Shown: positions 9,256 through 17,547, counted from the stretch's first letter. The stretch is 64,000 nucleotides of DNA from G965250275 sp965250275 (GCA_965250275.1 OZ252297.1:4154001-4218000); one strand, 5' to 3'. Numbers and translations: made by a program. Notes: generated from the sequence alone by a model not told the origin.

Positions 9256-10425
9256 ATGCCTCCTGACGCCCCCGCACGCGGGTTCCCCGACAGCGAGTTT
9301 GCGGCGCGCACCCAAGCGGTGCAGGCCGTGATGGCAGTGCGGAACCTTGACGGCTTGCTGCTGACGACCGAAGCCGACGTACGGTACTTCAGTGGCTTCC
9401 ACACCTTGTTCTGGCAAAGCCCGACCCGCCCCTGGTTTTTGTTTGTGCCGGTCTCCGGAAAGCCCATTGCCGTGATACCGGAGATTGGCGCATCCCTGAT
9501 GCAGACCACCTGGATTGATGACATCCGAACCTGGGCGGCTCCGGCACCGGCGGACGACGGGGTCTCGCTGCTTTCAGAGCTTCTGTCGCCTTTGGCCACA
9601 GCAAATGGCCGGATTGGCCTCCCCATGGGACATGAGACCAGCTTGAGAATGCCGCTCAAGGATTGGGAGCGGCTGCGGGCTGCATTGCCCGGACTGCAAG
9701 TGGTTGATGCCACGGCAGAGGTTCAGGGTCTGCGGATGATCAAGTCCGAAGCGGAAATCGATAAGCTTCGCTACATCTGCGGCATTGGGTCCTCCGCGTT
9801 TGATCGGGTCCCCGATATCATCTGCGAGGGTCAACCATTGGAAGACGTGTTTCGGGCCTTCCGCGGAGAAGCGCTTGCGCTTGGGGCGGACGACGCGCCC
9901 TATCTGGTCGGAGGGGCCGCGCCGGGCGGATATGCGGACGTCATTTCGCCACCCTCGCGTCGCCCGCTTCAAGCCGGCGATGTTCTCATGCTGGACACCG
10001 GATGCACCTGGGATGGCTATTTCTGCGACTTCGATCGGAACTGGTCCATCGGGACGCCCACCGACCTGGCGCACCAAGCCTATGATGTGTTGTGGCGCGC
10101 CACTGAAGCTGGCCTGCAGGCCGCCAAACCCGGAAACACCTGCCGTGATTTGTTTGATGCAATGTCTGCGATCATCGCCGAAATGGACGACAGCGGAGGT
10201 GACATCGGCCGGCTGGGACATGGATTGGGCATGCAGCTGACCGAACAACCTTCCCATGCAGCGTTCGATCACACCCTTCTGAAAGAAGGCATGGTCCTGA
10301 CCTTGGAACCATCCCTGAGCTACGGCGACGGATTGATGATGGTGCACGAAGAAGACATTGTGATCAGGGCCGACGGCCCGGAACTCCTCACCACCAGGGC
10401 ACAGCCTGAATTGCCCATGATCTGA
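9256..10425 (+). CDS. M24 family metallopeptidase (Xaa-Pro peptidase/creatinase fold)
   Basis: Cytoplasmic hydrolase of 389 aa with a creatinase N-terminal domain (DGLLLTTEADVRYFSGF) and a pita-bread M24 catalytic domain. The five metal ligands can be placed: MLDTG, the CDFDR Asp, the His of GRLGHGLGM, the Glu of LTLEPSL and the Glu of VHEED. The family includes aminopeptidase P, prolidase, creatinase and the ectoine hydrolase DoeA, and the sequence does not decide among them. The genes on either side are not related in function. The ATG is preceded by GGAAGGATAG. Confidence 0.82.
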   Translation: MPPDAPARGFPDSEFAARTQAVQAVMAVRNLDGLLLTTEADVRYFSGFHTLFWQSPTRPWFLFVPVSGKPIAVIPEIGASLMQTTWIDDIRTWAAPAPADDGVSLLSELLSPLATANGRIGLPMGHETSLRMPLKDWERLRAALPGLQVVDATAEVQGLRMIKSEAEIDKLRYICGIGSSAFDRVPDIICEGQPLEDVFRAFRGEALALGADDAPYLVGGAAPGGYADVISPPSRRPLQAGDVLMLDTGCTWDGYFCDFDRNWSIGTPTDLAHQAYDVLWRATEAGLQAAKPGNTCRDLFDAMSAIIAEMDDSGGDIGRLGHGLGMQLTEQPSHAAFDHTLLKEGMVLTLEPSLSYGDGLMMVHEEDIVIRADGPELLTTRAQPELPMI

Positions 10426-10469
10426 CATCCGGCGCTACTCGCGGGCGAAACGGCCAAATCAGTCGCTGG

Positions 10470-11546
10470 TCACATCGCTCCAGCCAGATCCATGTCCTGC
10501 ACAATCTCTGCCACCGTCGCGCGCGCCGATTTCTGAACCCCATAGATCGTGGCGGACGCAAACCCCGTCCAGCCACCGCAGCCCACCAGCCAAAGCCCCG
10601 GCTGCATAGCTGCGCGGGTGCCGTGAGTATCGATCTGATCGTTCTGGATCAGCCCGAGCGGAGCAAGATGCGACAGGTTGGCCCGGAAGCCAGTGCACCA
10701 GATCACCAGATCAAAGGCGCGCATAGTACCATCCTCCCAGATGGCCCCGGTTTCGATGAAGGCGCGGAACGGGCGCACACTGTGCAATACGCCACGATTG
10801 CGCGCCTCGCGCACGCTCTGCACCATCACGATGTTGCTGAGCGATGCTTTCTGGGAACCTGATGAAGCCTCTTCAGACTTGCCCTCGACCAGAAATCGGC
10901 GCGTCGCAGCATTGAAGAGATACCGGCCATCGATATCGTCCGGCATGAAATGTGGCTCGGTCACGGTGACCCAGGTTGTTTCGGCAACCTTTGACACTTC
11001 GGCCAAAATCTGTGCGCCCGTATTGCCACCACCAACCACGGCGACCCTCTGACCTTCCAGACCGTGCGTGTTTCGGAAATCGGCCGAGTGCATTTGGCGT
11101 CCTGCAAACGTCTCGATGCCGGGATAGGACGGTATAAATGCGTTTTGTGCTGTCCCAGTGCAACTCACAACTGCTCGCGCAGCAAATACCCCTTTGTCGG
11201 TTTCTATTTGAAAGACTTCTCCGTCGTAGCGCACACAAGACACGCGCACCGGACGTTCCACTGCAAACTCGTACCGGTTTTCGTAAGCGGCAAGGTACGC
11301 AATGAATTCACCCTTGTGCGGGTATTCCTCAGGTCCTTTCGGCATCTGCCAGCCGGGGATAGAGCTGTACTCGGTCGGGGAAAACAAACGCAGCGTCTCC
11401 CACGTGTGCCGCCATGCGCCGCCGGGTCCGATCTGATCGTCCAGAACGACGTATCGCAGACCCGTGCGCCGCAAGAAATAGGCCACAGACAGGCCAGCCT
11501 GGCCCCCGCCGATCACCACAACATCAAGGGGACCGGAGCCGCTCAC
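10470..11546 (-). CDS. ArsO-like NAD(P)/FAD-dependent monooxygenase
   Basis: Class B flavin-dependent monooxygenase-like protein of 358 aa. The FAD-binding Rossmann motif is VVIGGGQAGLSVAYFL near the N-terminus, and a second dinucleotide site is VVGGGNTGAQI near residue 170. The middle carries the substrate region RLFSPTEYSSIPGW. The C-terminal ATG-like segment ends LWLVGCGGWTGFASATIYGV. Length and order fit the ArsO group, often found near ars genes, but no arsenic gene is visible here, so the substrate is unknown. It lies 68 bases upstream of the GST gene in the same orientation sense and may be transcribed separately. Confidence 0.75.
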   Translation of the reverse strand: MSGSGPLDVVVIGGGQAGLSVAYFLRRTGLRYVVLDDQIGPGGAWRHTWETLRLFSPTEYSSIPGWQMPKGPEEYPHKGEFIAYLAAYENRYEFAVERPVRVSCVRYDGEVFQIETDKGVFAARAVVSCTGTAQNAFIPSYPGIETFAGRQMHSADFRNTHGLEGQRVAVVGGGNTGAQILAEVSKVAETTWVTVTEPHFMPDDIDGRYLFNAATRRFLVEGKSEEASSGSQKASLSNIVMVQSVREARNRGVLHSVRPFRAFIETGAIWEDGTMRAFDLVIWCTGFRANLSHLAPLGLIQNDQIDTHGTRAAMQPGLWLVGCGGWTGFASATIYGVQKSARATVAEIVQDMDLAGAM

Positions 11547-11614
11547 TCATGATCTCCGAGGAAGGAAGGGTACGGGAGCCATGCGCCAACACCTAGCGCA
11601 GTTTGCATACGGGG

Positions 11615-12337
11615 TCAGCCACAGCAACCTGCCCGCGCGGGCCGCGCCAGTTCGGCAGGTGCTTCATCGAATTTGGCGCCCCGTCCCAGAAACGTCCGCT
11701 CGCTCAGATAGAACTCCGAAAACCGATCATCGAAATCCTCCGAGACCGATTTCTCATAAAGCCCGGTCTCCCCCAGCGCATGCTGCCAGGCCTGAAGCTT
11801 TGTATAGTGCTCCAGAAAGTCGTGCCCGCTGTGCCGCTTGATGATCTGAGCGCGGTGCAACAAGGGAAGCCATGCGATGTCGACATTGCCCAGTTCCTCA
11901 CCATTGAAGAAAAGGCCGTCGCCAAACTGAGTTTCGGCCCGTTGAAAGGCCTTACTCAGCCTCGCTTCGCGCTCGGCCAAAACGTCTCGGTCGGCGCTTT
12001 GCATCGTGCTGCACTGGACAAGGTAATGCTTGCTGGCCTGGTAGCTCCAGGCGCGATCTCTCGCGCGTTCCACAGCCGTGACGTCTTTCACAAGCGGCGG
12101 AGTGACCTCCTCGAGGTACTCAACAATTGCATCGGATTCGAAGAGTGCTTCACCTGCTTCGGTGATCAGCATCGGAACCTGCCCTGTTGGTGACAACTCA
12201 AGAAACCACTTCGGTTTATCGCTGAGACTGATGAATTCGATGTCGTAGGGGATCTGCTTGGCTTCCAGCATCGCGGTCACGCGCTGGACAAAGGGACAGA
12301 TTTTGAAACTGACAATTTTGATCATGGGGCTATCCAT
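11615..12337 (-). CDS. glutathione S-transferase family protein
   Basis: 240-aa thioredoxin-fold protein. The N-terminal GST domain has the redox-type start FKICPFVQRV (a single Cys followed by Pro) and the cis-Pro/GSH site GQVPMLI followed by ALFESDAIVEYLEE, which contacts glutathione. The C-terminal helical domain runs from about residue 90. The single N-terminal Cys suggests an omega/beta-like thiol-transferase rather than a tau or theta class enzyme. An internal ATG four codons in is an equally likely start. The electrophilic substrate cannot be inferred. Confidence 0.82.
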   Translation of the reverse strand: MDSPMIKIVSFKICPFVQRVTAMLEAKQIPYDIEFISLSDKPKWFLELSPTGQVPMLITEAGEALFESDAIVEYLEEVTPPLVKDVTAVERARDRAWSYQASKHYLVQCSTMQSADRDVLAEREARLSKAFQRAETQFGDGLFFNGEELGNVDIAWLPLLHRAQIIKRHSGHDFLEHYTKLQAWQHALGETGLYEKSVSEDFDDRFSEFYLSERTFLGRGAKFDEAPAELARPARAGCCG

Positions 12338-12502
12338 CTGGTTTGGTGGGTCTACGAGTAAGACGCGCCCGAGCCAGAAAAGACGAGATTTGGCCGACGT
12401 TTTTTCTGTACAGGTCTTCGTTCACAATGAGCCTTGGACCTGCGCCCGCACTTCCTTCGACAGCATTAGACGCAAGGCAGCCGAATCATGGCGGGCGACA
12501 GT

Positions 12503-13090
12503 TCAGCTCTTGACGCGGTCCAACTCCCAGTCCGACTTGGTCAACTTGAAACCCGGAAGTTTCGTTTCATAGGCCCGAATGCTGCCAATCTCCCGCATAC
12601 CGCTTTTCTTCAATACGCCAATGGACGCAATGTTGTCCGGCTCGACGACGGCCATGACGGAGGTCAATGGCGTTTCCTCAAACGCAAACTGCAGCAGCCT
12701 TTGACACGCTTCGGTGGCGAACCCGCAGCCCCACGCGGACTTCTTCAGGACATAGCCAATTTCAATGTCCCCGTCAGGAATGCTGTCCCCGTCCACCAGG
12801 GCCCAGTCAGTGTCATCCTGATCGACGGGCATCGGCAGCAAGAATACTGACCCGATCTTTTCGCCGGATGACCGGTCTGAAAGCACCCAAATGCCAATAC
12901 ATCCGCCACCGCCGCGCCGGGTCACAAGCGGCATCTCAGCAATCAGCTCTTCTCGGGTGTAAGGCCTGTCCGCGACATACTTGATCACCTCCGGGTCGCT
13001 CCACAGCGCCACCGCGAGGTCGATGTCATTTTCGCCCATCGGCGCAAAGCGAAGGCGCTCACTCTCGAAACATAGGTCCATCGCAGGCAT
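12503..13090 (-). CDS. GNAT family N-acetyltransferase (RimJ/RimL-like)
   Basis: 195-aa acetyl-CoA-dependent acetyltransferase. It starts with the RimJ/RimL-type ESERLRFAPMGENDIDLAVAL. The acetyl-CoA pyrophosphate loop appears as KKSAWGCGFATEACQRLLQFAF, followed by VMAVVEPDNIASIGVLKKSGMREIG, where the Asn-x-x-S-x-x-V-L motif is typical of this subgroup. The target could be an amino acid, a ribosomal protein N-terminus or a small molecule. It is the last chromosomal gene before the integrated element. Confidence 0.82.
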   Translation of the reverse strand: MPAMDLCFESERLRFAPMGENDIDLAVALWSDPEVIKYVADRPYTREELIAEMPLVTRRGGGGCIGIWVLSDRSSGEKIGSVFLLPMPVDQDDTDWALVDGDSIPDGDIEIGYVLKKSAWGCGFATEACQRLLQFAFEETPLTSVMAVVEPDNIASIGVLKKSGMREIGSIRAYETKLPGFKLTKSDWELDRVKS

Positions 13091-13253
13091 CCCTTTGCCG
13101 CTCCGAAATGGGCATGGGTCCGTCGGCGAGCCTGACCGTTGAGATCACCAATCCGCGACTGATCTCCAAGTAAGAGGCATTTTCACATCGGATTGGTGAG
13201 CAAGCAAGAACACCAACCTGAATTGACCAGTTTTCTTTTCACTGCTTGAGTGG

Positions 13254-13304
13254 ATTGGTAGCGGAGGAGGGACTTGAACCCCCGACACGCGGATTATGAT
13301 TCCG
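13254..13304 (-). repeat. att repeat, left: partial tRNA-Met copy
   Basis: These 51 bases are identical to 40501-40551 and include the CCA end, T-arm, variable loop and anticodon stem-loop of tRNA-Met. The match stops at 13305, where the intact gene continues with its D-arm. This is the duplicated crossover region left by integration into the 3' part of a tRNA gene. Confidence 0.93.
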
Positions 13305-13402
13305 TGCACCACCGATTTTGGCCTGAAGTCTCTCACCGTCCACAGCAGTCCACAACTATACATCTAAACCTCTCATTCCTCTTTTTTTCATGGCAGATTT
13401 TG

Positions 13403-13486
13403 TTGTCCCCCAGATCATTCGTGTCTATAGTTGTCCATAGACGTCCAGCCAAATCCATCCCATTTTGTCCCCCATGTGTCCCCCAG
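13403..13486. promoter_or_regulatory. putative integrase arm-type sites, left end
   Basis: TTGTCCCCCA occurs at 13403-13412 and again as a close direct pair in 13465-13486 (TTGTCCCCCAT then TGTCCCCCAG). The pair recurs with one base changed at 40425-40446 near the other end, in the same orientation. Short direct repeats at both ends of a tyrosine-integrase element are the expected pattern of arm-binding sites. The sites also sit just before the integrase ATG, so the integrase may repress itself. The rest of 13305-13490 shows no gene. Confidence 0.65.
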
Positions 13487-13490
13487 AACG

Positions 13491-14726
13491 ATGAAGATCA
13501 AACTTACCAACAGATACCTCGAGAGCCTTGAGCCACCTGAATCCGGGCGCCTCGAAGTCTCAGACACGGAGCGCAAGGGGTTGCGATTTCGCCTGTCAGC
13601 TAATGGCAAGGCTGTTTGGATGTTCGAGAAGCGGGTGAAAGGCGGCGCAAAACGCAAGCATACGCTGGGCCATTGGCCAAAACCTGTGGGTTTGTCGGAC
13701 GCACGAAAACTGGCGTTGGAGATTGAAGCAGAAGCGGCGCAGGGGATCGACCGAATTGAGATTGCTGCGGAGAAGCGCCGAGAACAGAGGCGCACCCAGT
13801 CAAGCCAGCTGACCGTTTCTCAGATCATCGATACATACGACACCATTCACCTTTCTGGTCTTCGGACACGCGAGGAACGCCTGCGCCAGCTGAGACAGTC
13901 TCTATTGGGCAAACTAGATGTCCCAATGGAACATCTAACCAGACGGGACCTTCAGCACGCGGTCGACGAGAAGGCGGCGACTGGCAAAAGAGCATACGCC
14001 AATCGGATACGCGCCGCGCTACGGGCATTTGCCAAATGGGCTTGGCTTAGAGGTTACATTTCCGAAGACATTGCCGGCGGAATTGCCCCCGCCACCATCG
14101 AGACCGCGCGCGAGCGCGTGTTATCGATTGGTGAGATAAGAACGATATGGCAATCAACGCATCAGATGGGGCCACTTTGGGGACCCGTGTTGCGCCTGAT
14201 GGTCCTGACCTGCCAGCGTCGAGGGGAGATTCTCGGCTTGCGTTGGAATGAAATTGATATCCAAGCAAAAAGGGTGACGAAGCCTGGTTCTCAGACGAAG
14301 AACAAGAGACCGCACATCACCCATTTATCCGAACCCGCTCTGGCCGAAGTTATGGCGCTCAGCGCAAAGCGTGACGACAGCCATGGCGCTCCAGAATTTG
14401 TTTTCTCCACGACGGGCAAAACCCCTGCCTCCGGTATCGGGAAAGCGAAAGCGCGACTGGACAAGCTGTTGCCAGACAACTTCGAGCATTGGCGACTGCA
14501 TGACATAAGAACAGGCTTTGCAACCAAGATGGCAGAGTTGGGTGAGAGCGAAAACGTGGTCGACCGAATTCTAAATCACTCTGCCAGCGGATCGGCACCA
14601 TCCACCGTTGCACGCGTTTACAACCAAGCAGATATGCTGCCGCAGCGCGCGGCGGCGTTGGACCGTTGGGCGGAGATGGTGACGCAGGAAAGCTTTGAAG
14701 TGGTTCAAATTGGGGTGCGATCATGA
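13491..14726 (+). CDS. int: tyrosine-type integrase (P4-like, DUF4102 N-terminus)
   Basis: Site-specific recombinase of 411 aa that would catalyse integration and excision at the flanking tRNA-Met site. The N-terminal DUF4102-type arm-binding domain (residues 1-90) includes LRFRLSANGKAVWMFEKR. A SAM-like core-binding domain follows at about 100-190. The catalytic domain shows the Arg of LTCQRRGEILGLRW, HDIRTGF for the H-x-x-R box and LNHSASG for the second His region, ending VARVYNQADMLPQRAAALDRWAE with the nucleophilic Tyr. I chose ATG 13491 (MKIKLTNRYLESL); a TTG 60 bases upstream would run through the putative arm sites. It lies at the end distal to the intact tRNA gene. Confidence 0.93.
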   Translation: MKIKLTNRYLESLEPPESGRLEVSDTERKGLRFRLSANGKAVWMFEKRVKGGAKRKHTLGHWPKPVGLSDARKLALEIEAEAAQGIDRIEIAAEKRREQRRTQSSQLTVSQIIDTYDTIHLSGLRTREERLRQLRQSLLGKLDVPMEHLTRRDLQHAVDEKAATGKRAYANRIRAALRAFAKWAWLRGYISEDIAGGIAPATIETARERVLSIGEIRTIWQSTHQMGPLWGPVLRLMVLTCQRRGEILGLRWNEIDIQAKRVTKPGSQTKNKRPHITHLSEPALAEVMALSAKRDDSHGAPEFVFSTTGKTPASGIGKAKARLDKLLPDNFEHWRLHDIRTGFATKMAELGESENVVDRILNHSASGSAPSTVARVYNQADMLPQRAAALDRWAEMVTQESFEVVQIGVRS

Positions 14727-14843
14727 TCGATATGGTCGGTTCAGTGCAGGGCACCATTGCATGCGTCGCGAGATACGCCCTGAATTTGCTCAGACGGGCT
14801 GTCGCCTTGGAATGTCCAGCTGATGGCGAGGAGATGGGAAAGA

Positions 14844-15530
14844 ATGCCCAAAGTAATCTCAGAAGCTGAGGCCATTGACGCGATCAGAGTGGCCAAGGAC
14901 ATGCGCAGGCCCGATGCGGATGGCGCTCCGCTTGTTCAGGAGGACCGCGTGCTGCTGATCGAACTTGCATGGGCTCTTACGAAGCTGCTGCATCCAAACG
15001 CCAATTTGGACACTGATTACGACGAACAAGTTTATGCCGATATGTTGTCAGACCTGAGGGATGGCGGCCTGAAAACGTTCGTGCATCCAGATTGCGAAGC
15101 TGTGAACCCTTTGCTCTGGCCTGAGCCAATCTCCGACGAGACATTTCAGCGGGCACCGTATGACATGTCCTTCTACCATCCAAAACTGAACTCGTGGGAC
15201 TGGGATGGTCCGGCAGATACAACTGTGTTTGTCCGCCAAGCCGATGCCGTGGATTGGTTGCAAACCAAATTCGCATGTAGCCCAAAAGCCAAAAAACGAA
15301 ATTTGTCGCCCGGCGGTCAAGGGAAAGTCGAGTTCTACAAATGGGCGGACAGCTTTGCGCCTGGCTTGCCGAACGGAAAACAGCGCGAAGCGTGGGGGAG
15401 CGCAAACCTTCAGGGAGGTCGGGACTCAGCCCGTGACCTCTGGAAGAAATACCAGTCGGATCGTCAGGTGAAAGACGCCTCGAAACCAGGGCCAAGACCC
15501 CAGAACCGCACAATTCCCGCAGAAAAGTAA
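14844..15530 (+). CDS. hypothetical protein
   Basis: A 228-aa soluble, acidic protein with no family I recognise. It contains a Trp/Asp-rich middle (MSFYHPKLNSWDWDGPADTT) and ends in a basic, Pro-rich tail. There is no signal peptide and no membrane segment. An in-frame ATG at 14823 would add seven residues; a purine-rich stretch before 14844 makes that start a little better. It sits between integrase and the AlpA-like gene, a place where phage and satellite elements often carry regulatory or excision functions, but nothing in the sequence proves such a role. Its 3' end contains one arm of a 15-bp inverted repeat. Confidence 0.6.
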   Translation: MPKVISEAEAIDAIRVAKDMRRPDADGAPLVQEDRVLLIELAWALTKLLHPNANLDTDYDEQVYADMLSDLRDGGLKTFVHPDCEAVNPLLWPEPISDETFQRAPYDMSFYHPKLNSWDWDGPADTTVFVRQADAVDWLQTKFACSPKAKKRNLSPGGQGKVEFYKWADSFAPGLPNGKQREAWGSANLQGGRDSARDLWKKYQSDRQVKDASKPGPRPQNRTIPAEK

Positions 15531-15586
15531 CCCGATCCGCCTTTCGCGGGAGTTATCCAATTTCGGCGCGGTTTTCTGCGGGAATT
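15512..15586. promoter_or_regulatory. perfect 15-bp inverted repeat upstream of alpA-like gene
   Basis: AATTCCCGCAGAAAA (15512-15526) and its exact reverse complement (15572-15586) are separated by 45 bases. The left arm overlaps the last codons of the upstream gene, and the right arm ends 49 bases before the AlpA-like ATG. It may be a regulator-binding pair, a recombination-accessory site or a long hairpin that attenuates read-through into alpA. Confidence 0.6.
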
Positions 15587-15635
15587 CAGTCCGTCATCAT
15601 CGCTCAACATACGTAACTGCACATGGAGTGCCGCG

Positions 15636-15815
15636 ATGATCGAACGACACCTACGTTGCCCGGAAGTCCAAAGGGTTACAGGGCTGAGCAGAAGCACAGT
15701 CTATGACCTGATTGCCAAAGGGCTATTTCCTCGCCCGGTGAAACTCACCAACAAAGCTGTTGCCTGGCCCGAAGGCGTGATCGCTGAATGGCTGGCTCAA
15801 CGCGCCGCCGCATAA
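15636..15815 (+). CDS. AlpA-like helix-turn-helix regulator
   Basis: A 59-aa DNA-binding protein. It begins MIERHLRCPEVQRVTGLS and continues with SRSTVYDLIAKGLFPRPVKL and a short C-terminal tail WPEGVIAEWLAQRAA. This is the classic AlpA/MerR-like winged-helix layout: recognition-helix R-S-T-V-Y, then the G-x-F-P-x-P-V-x-L strand and an E-W-L helix. AlpA proteins activate excision or early genes of P4-like and PICI-type satellites. GGAG stands 8 bases before the ATG. Its place between integrase and the replication-type gene matches that setting. Confidence 0.85.
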   Translation: MIERHLRCPEVQRVTGLSRSTVYDLIAKGLFPRPVKLTNKAVAWPEGVIAEWLAQRAAA

Positions 15816-15919
15816 CGAAAAACCCCCACCTTTCCAGTCCGGATCAGCAGGGGCGTTATTCGATTTATGCAAAAACAGAATAGCGAATGCTGACCGGTCG
15901 TTCAACCTTTGAGGTGAAT

Positions 15920-16291
15920 ATGACTAGTCAAAACCACAACTTTAATCCGGCGGATCGCCCGCCATCCAACGCCAAGCGCATCTACCGCTGGGCAGACCTC
16001 CCCGATGCCACAGAGCCTGCGCTCTTCCGCATCACGGACCCCGGCCACGAGCCGCGCGTGATTGGTGCTTCAAAACACAAGCGCCAAGTCCTCGAAGGTT
16101 TGATGCAACATCCTTTGTACGCGGCCAGCTATTGCCGCCTGAGTGATCAGGTTCTTCCGCTGCGCCGTGATGATGGCGTGGACATCGAGTGCGAAATGTA
16201 CCGCAACGATCCAGAGACGGGTCGTGAGAAGTACGGCGTCTATGTGCTCAGGTCCAAGGTTGAGCGCATCGACAGCGGGAGGGCCGCATAA
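15920..16291 (+). CDS. hypothetical element protein
   Basis: A 123-aa soluble protein beginning MTSQNHNFNPADRPPSNAKR, with no recognised domain. The segment HKRQVLEGLMQHPLYAASYC and the late YGVYVLRSKVERID suggest a compact mixed fold. GAGGTG precedes ATG 15920 at good spacing, so the upstream in-frame ATG at 15887 is less likely. Its stop overlaps the start of the next tiny gene as TAATG, and that gene in turn overlaps the replication-type gene the same way, so the three are a translationally coupled unit. Confidence 0.65.
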   Translation: MTSQNHNFNPADRPPSNAKRIYRWADLPDATEPALFRITDPGHEPRVIGASKHKRQVLEGLMQHPLYAASYCRLSDQVLPLRRDDGVDIECEMYRNDPETGREKYGVYVLRSKVERIDSGRAA

Positions 16292-16410
16292 TGCAGACCT
16301 CCCAGACACTCACCCGCAAACGCCAAGAACGTCGCATCCGCTGGCAGCATGGTCTTACAGAGACCCAAGCGCGCCTTATCGCGGGTCTCCACTACGGGGG
16401 CGCTCCGTAA
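16291..16410 (+). CDS. small coupled ORF, 39 aa
   Basis: A 39-aa very basic peptide beginning MQTSQTLTRKRQERRIRWQH. It starts inside the stop of the preceding gene (TAATG) and ends in a TAATG that starts the next gene. That double coupling and the similar base use argue that it is translated. The function is unknown. The Arg-rich N-terminus could bind nucleic acid. Confidence 0.5.
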   Translation: MQTSQTLTRKRQERRIRWQHGLTETQARLIAGLHYGGAP

Positions 16411-16931
16411 TGGGCCGTGACAAACGCAACGAACAGCGCACAGAGCACTTCACCAAGATGGTGCGCACAACAATGGGGGAGCCCGCTTGGCGGGCCCTCT
16501 CACCCATCGCACAGGCCCTGTACCCGTGGCTCAAGCTCGAATGGCGTGGGGCTGAGGCAAACAACAATGGCAACATCTGCTTGTCTGTGCGCCAGGCTTC
16601 CAATCGCCTGGGTGTCGGCAAAGATGCTGCTGCGCGCGCATTCCGGGAACTACAAGCAAAGGGTTTCCTGGTCGCCCACAGGATCGCGACACTTGGTTTC
16701 GGAGGAAACGCAAGGGGAACGGCCTACGAGATCACCGAACTTCCCATGCCGCAAACCGGGTCCAATCAGGGGCGGCGCCTCTACAAGGACTGGCGCGCAG
16801 GCAATGACTATCCGGTGGCGATGGCCCCAACGCACAACCCGACAGGCAGCAATCAAAAAACAAAACCCTGTCACGATTTTCGGGACGGGCAAGTCATCGA
16901 AATCGGGACGAGAGCGGGATTTAAGTCATGA
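16410..16931 (+). CDS. winged-helix replication-initiator-like protein
   Basis: A 173-aa protein with the plan of plasmid/phage helix-turn-helix replication proteins. It opens with a polar N-terminal segment ending PAWRALSPIAQALYPWLKLEW. A winged helix follows with SVRQASNRLGVGKDAAARAF (recognition helix) and LQAKGFLVAHR (wing), and it closes with a Pro/Thr-rich tail. The last 60 bases of the gene already contain two copies of an iteron-like repeat that continues downstream. Together these suggest a self-contained replication module. The start is fixed by the TAATG overlap with the preceding small gene; a longer in-frame reading upstream covers a different gene. Confidence 0.7.
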   Translation: MGRDKRNEQRTEHFTKMVRTTMGEPAWRALSPIAQALYPWLKLEWRGAEANNNGNICLSVRQASNRLGVGKDAAARAFRELQAKGFLVAHRIATLGFGGNARGTAYEITELPMPQTGSNQGRRLYKDWRAGNDYPVAMAPTHNPTGSNQKTKPCHDFRDGQVIEIGTRAGFKS

Positions 16932-17008
16932 AAATCGGGACGAGTAGTCATCAAAATCGGGACTTAAACCGACATTTTGCGCCCCATCCTAGTCCTCATT
17001 TTCGGGAC
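16870..17008. repeat. iteron-like direct repeats (five copies)
   Basis: Five directly repeated copies of a 17-base motif close to GTCATSRAAATCGGGAC start at 16870, 16893, 16925, 16947 and 16992. Copies 1-3 lie in the 3' end of the replication-type gene or across its stop, and copies 4-5 lie downstream. The 22-23 base spacing between copies 1-2 and 3-4 is about two helical turns. The arrangement resembles iterons at an origin recognised by the adjacent initiator, although autorepression of the next operon would also fit. Confidence 0.6.
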
Positions 17009-17070
17009 ATCCTTAATCTACCAGGGGGTCTGGGGGAGAGGGGAACTGGAGCACCATCGAGGAGTGAGCA

Positions 17071-17547
17071 ATGACAGATAACACCAACCGTAAAAACGTT
17101 CCAAAAACGTACACAGGCGATGACGGCAAATTCGCTGCAGGAAATCCGGGTAGGCCCAAGGGCGCGCGCCATAAGACCACTCAGGCCGTTGAAGCGATGC
17201 TGGAGGGAGAGGCAGAGGGCCTGACCCGTCGAGCCATCGAGTTGGCGCTTGACGGAGACACGACGGCGCTTCGGCTGTGCCTGGAGCGGATCGCACCCGT
17301 CCGGAAAGATTCACCGATCACATTCGACCTGCCACCGATCAGGTCTGCGGCGGACGCATCCGAAGCCGTGCAGGCCGTTCTGCAGGCTGTGTCGGGTGGG
17401 CAGATCACCCCGTTGGAGGCTTCCACCGTCATGGCACTGTTGGGAGAATTCCGGCGAGTTCTGGAGACCACGGATCTCGAAGCCCGCATCACTGCACTGG
17501 AAGATAAACGAACTTGCAAACCCCGATTCAAAGGAACCCTAACATGA
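17071..17547 (+). CDS. DUF5681 domain phage-associated protein
   Basis: A 158-aa protein with the DUF5681 signature near the start: KFAAGNPGRPKGARHKTTQ, a Gly/Pro/Arg-rich motif followed by a helical region (VEAMLEGEAEGLTRRAIELA). DUF5681 proteins are found in phages, prophages and satellites, and some are treated as possible small-terminase relatives, but that is not proven. The C-terminal half is helical. Its stop overlaps the next start by four bases (ATGA), and the following genes overlap in the same way, giving one late-type operon from here to 21750. Confidence 0.75.
   Translation: MTDNTNRKNVPKTYTGDDGKFAAGNPGRPKGARHKTTQAVEAMLEGEAEGLTRRAIELALDGDTTALRLCLERIAPVRKDSPITFDLPPIRSAADASEAVQAVLQAVSGGQITPLEASTVMALLGEFRRVLETTDLEARITALEDKRTCKPRFKGTLT

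Noticed and set aside
9256..10425. Ectoine hydrolase DoeA for the M24 gene, linked to the orphan ectC
   Set aside because: The gene lies 17 kb from ectC outside the mobile element, and M24 motifs alone do not separate DoeA from prolidases.
10470..12337. Arsenic resistance cluster from the ArsO-like gene and GST
   Set aside because: No arsR, arsB, arsC or arsH gene is visible, so the context does not support arsenic metabolism.
13431..13490. Longer integrase start at TTG 13431
   Set aside because: The added 20 codons run through repeated GTCCCCCA motifs that look like DNA sites, and the family start at MKIKLTNRYLESL is natural.
16417..16947. Open frame of 176 codons overlapping the initiator-like gene
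   Set aside because: It is out of frame with the recognisable winged helix and has no coupled start; the open run follows from the GC-rich sequence and the iterons at its end.
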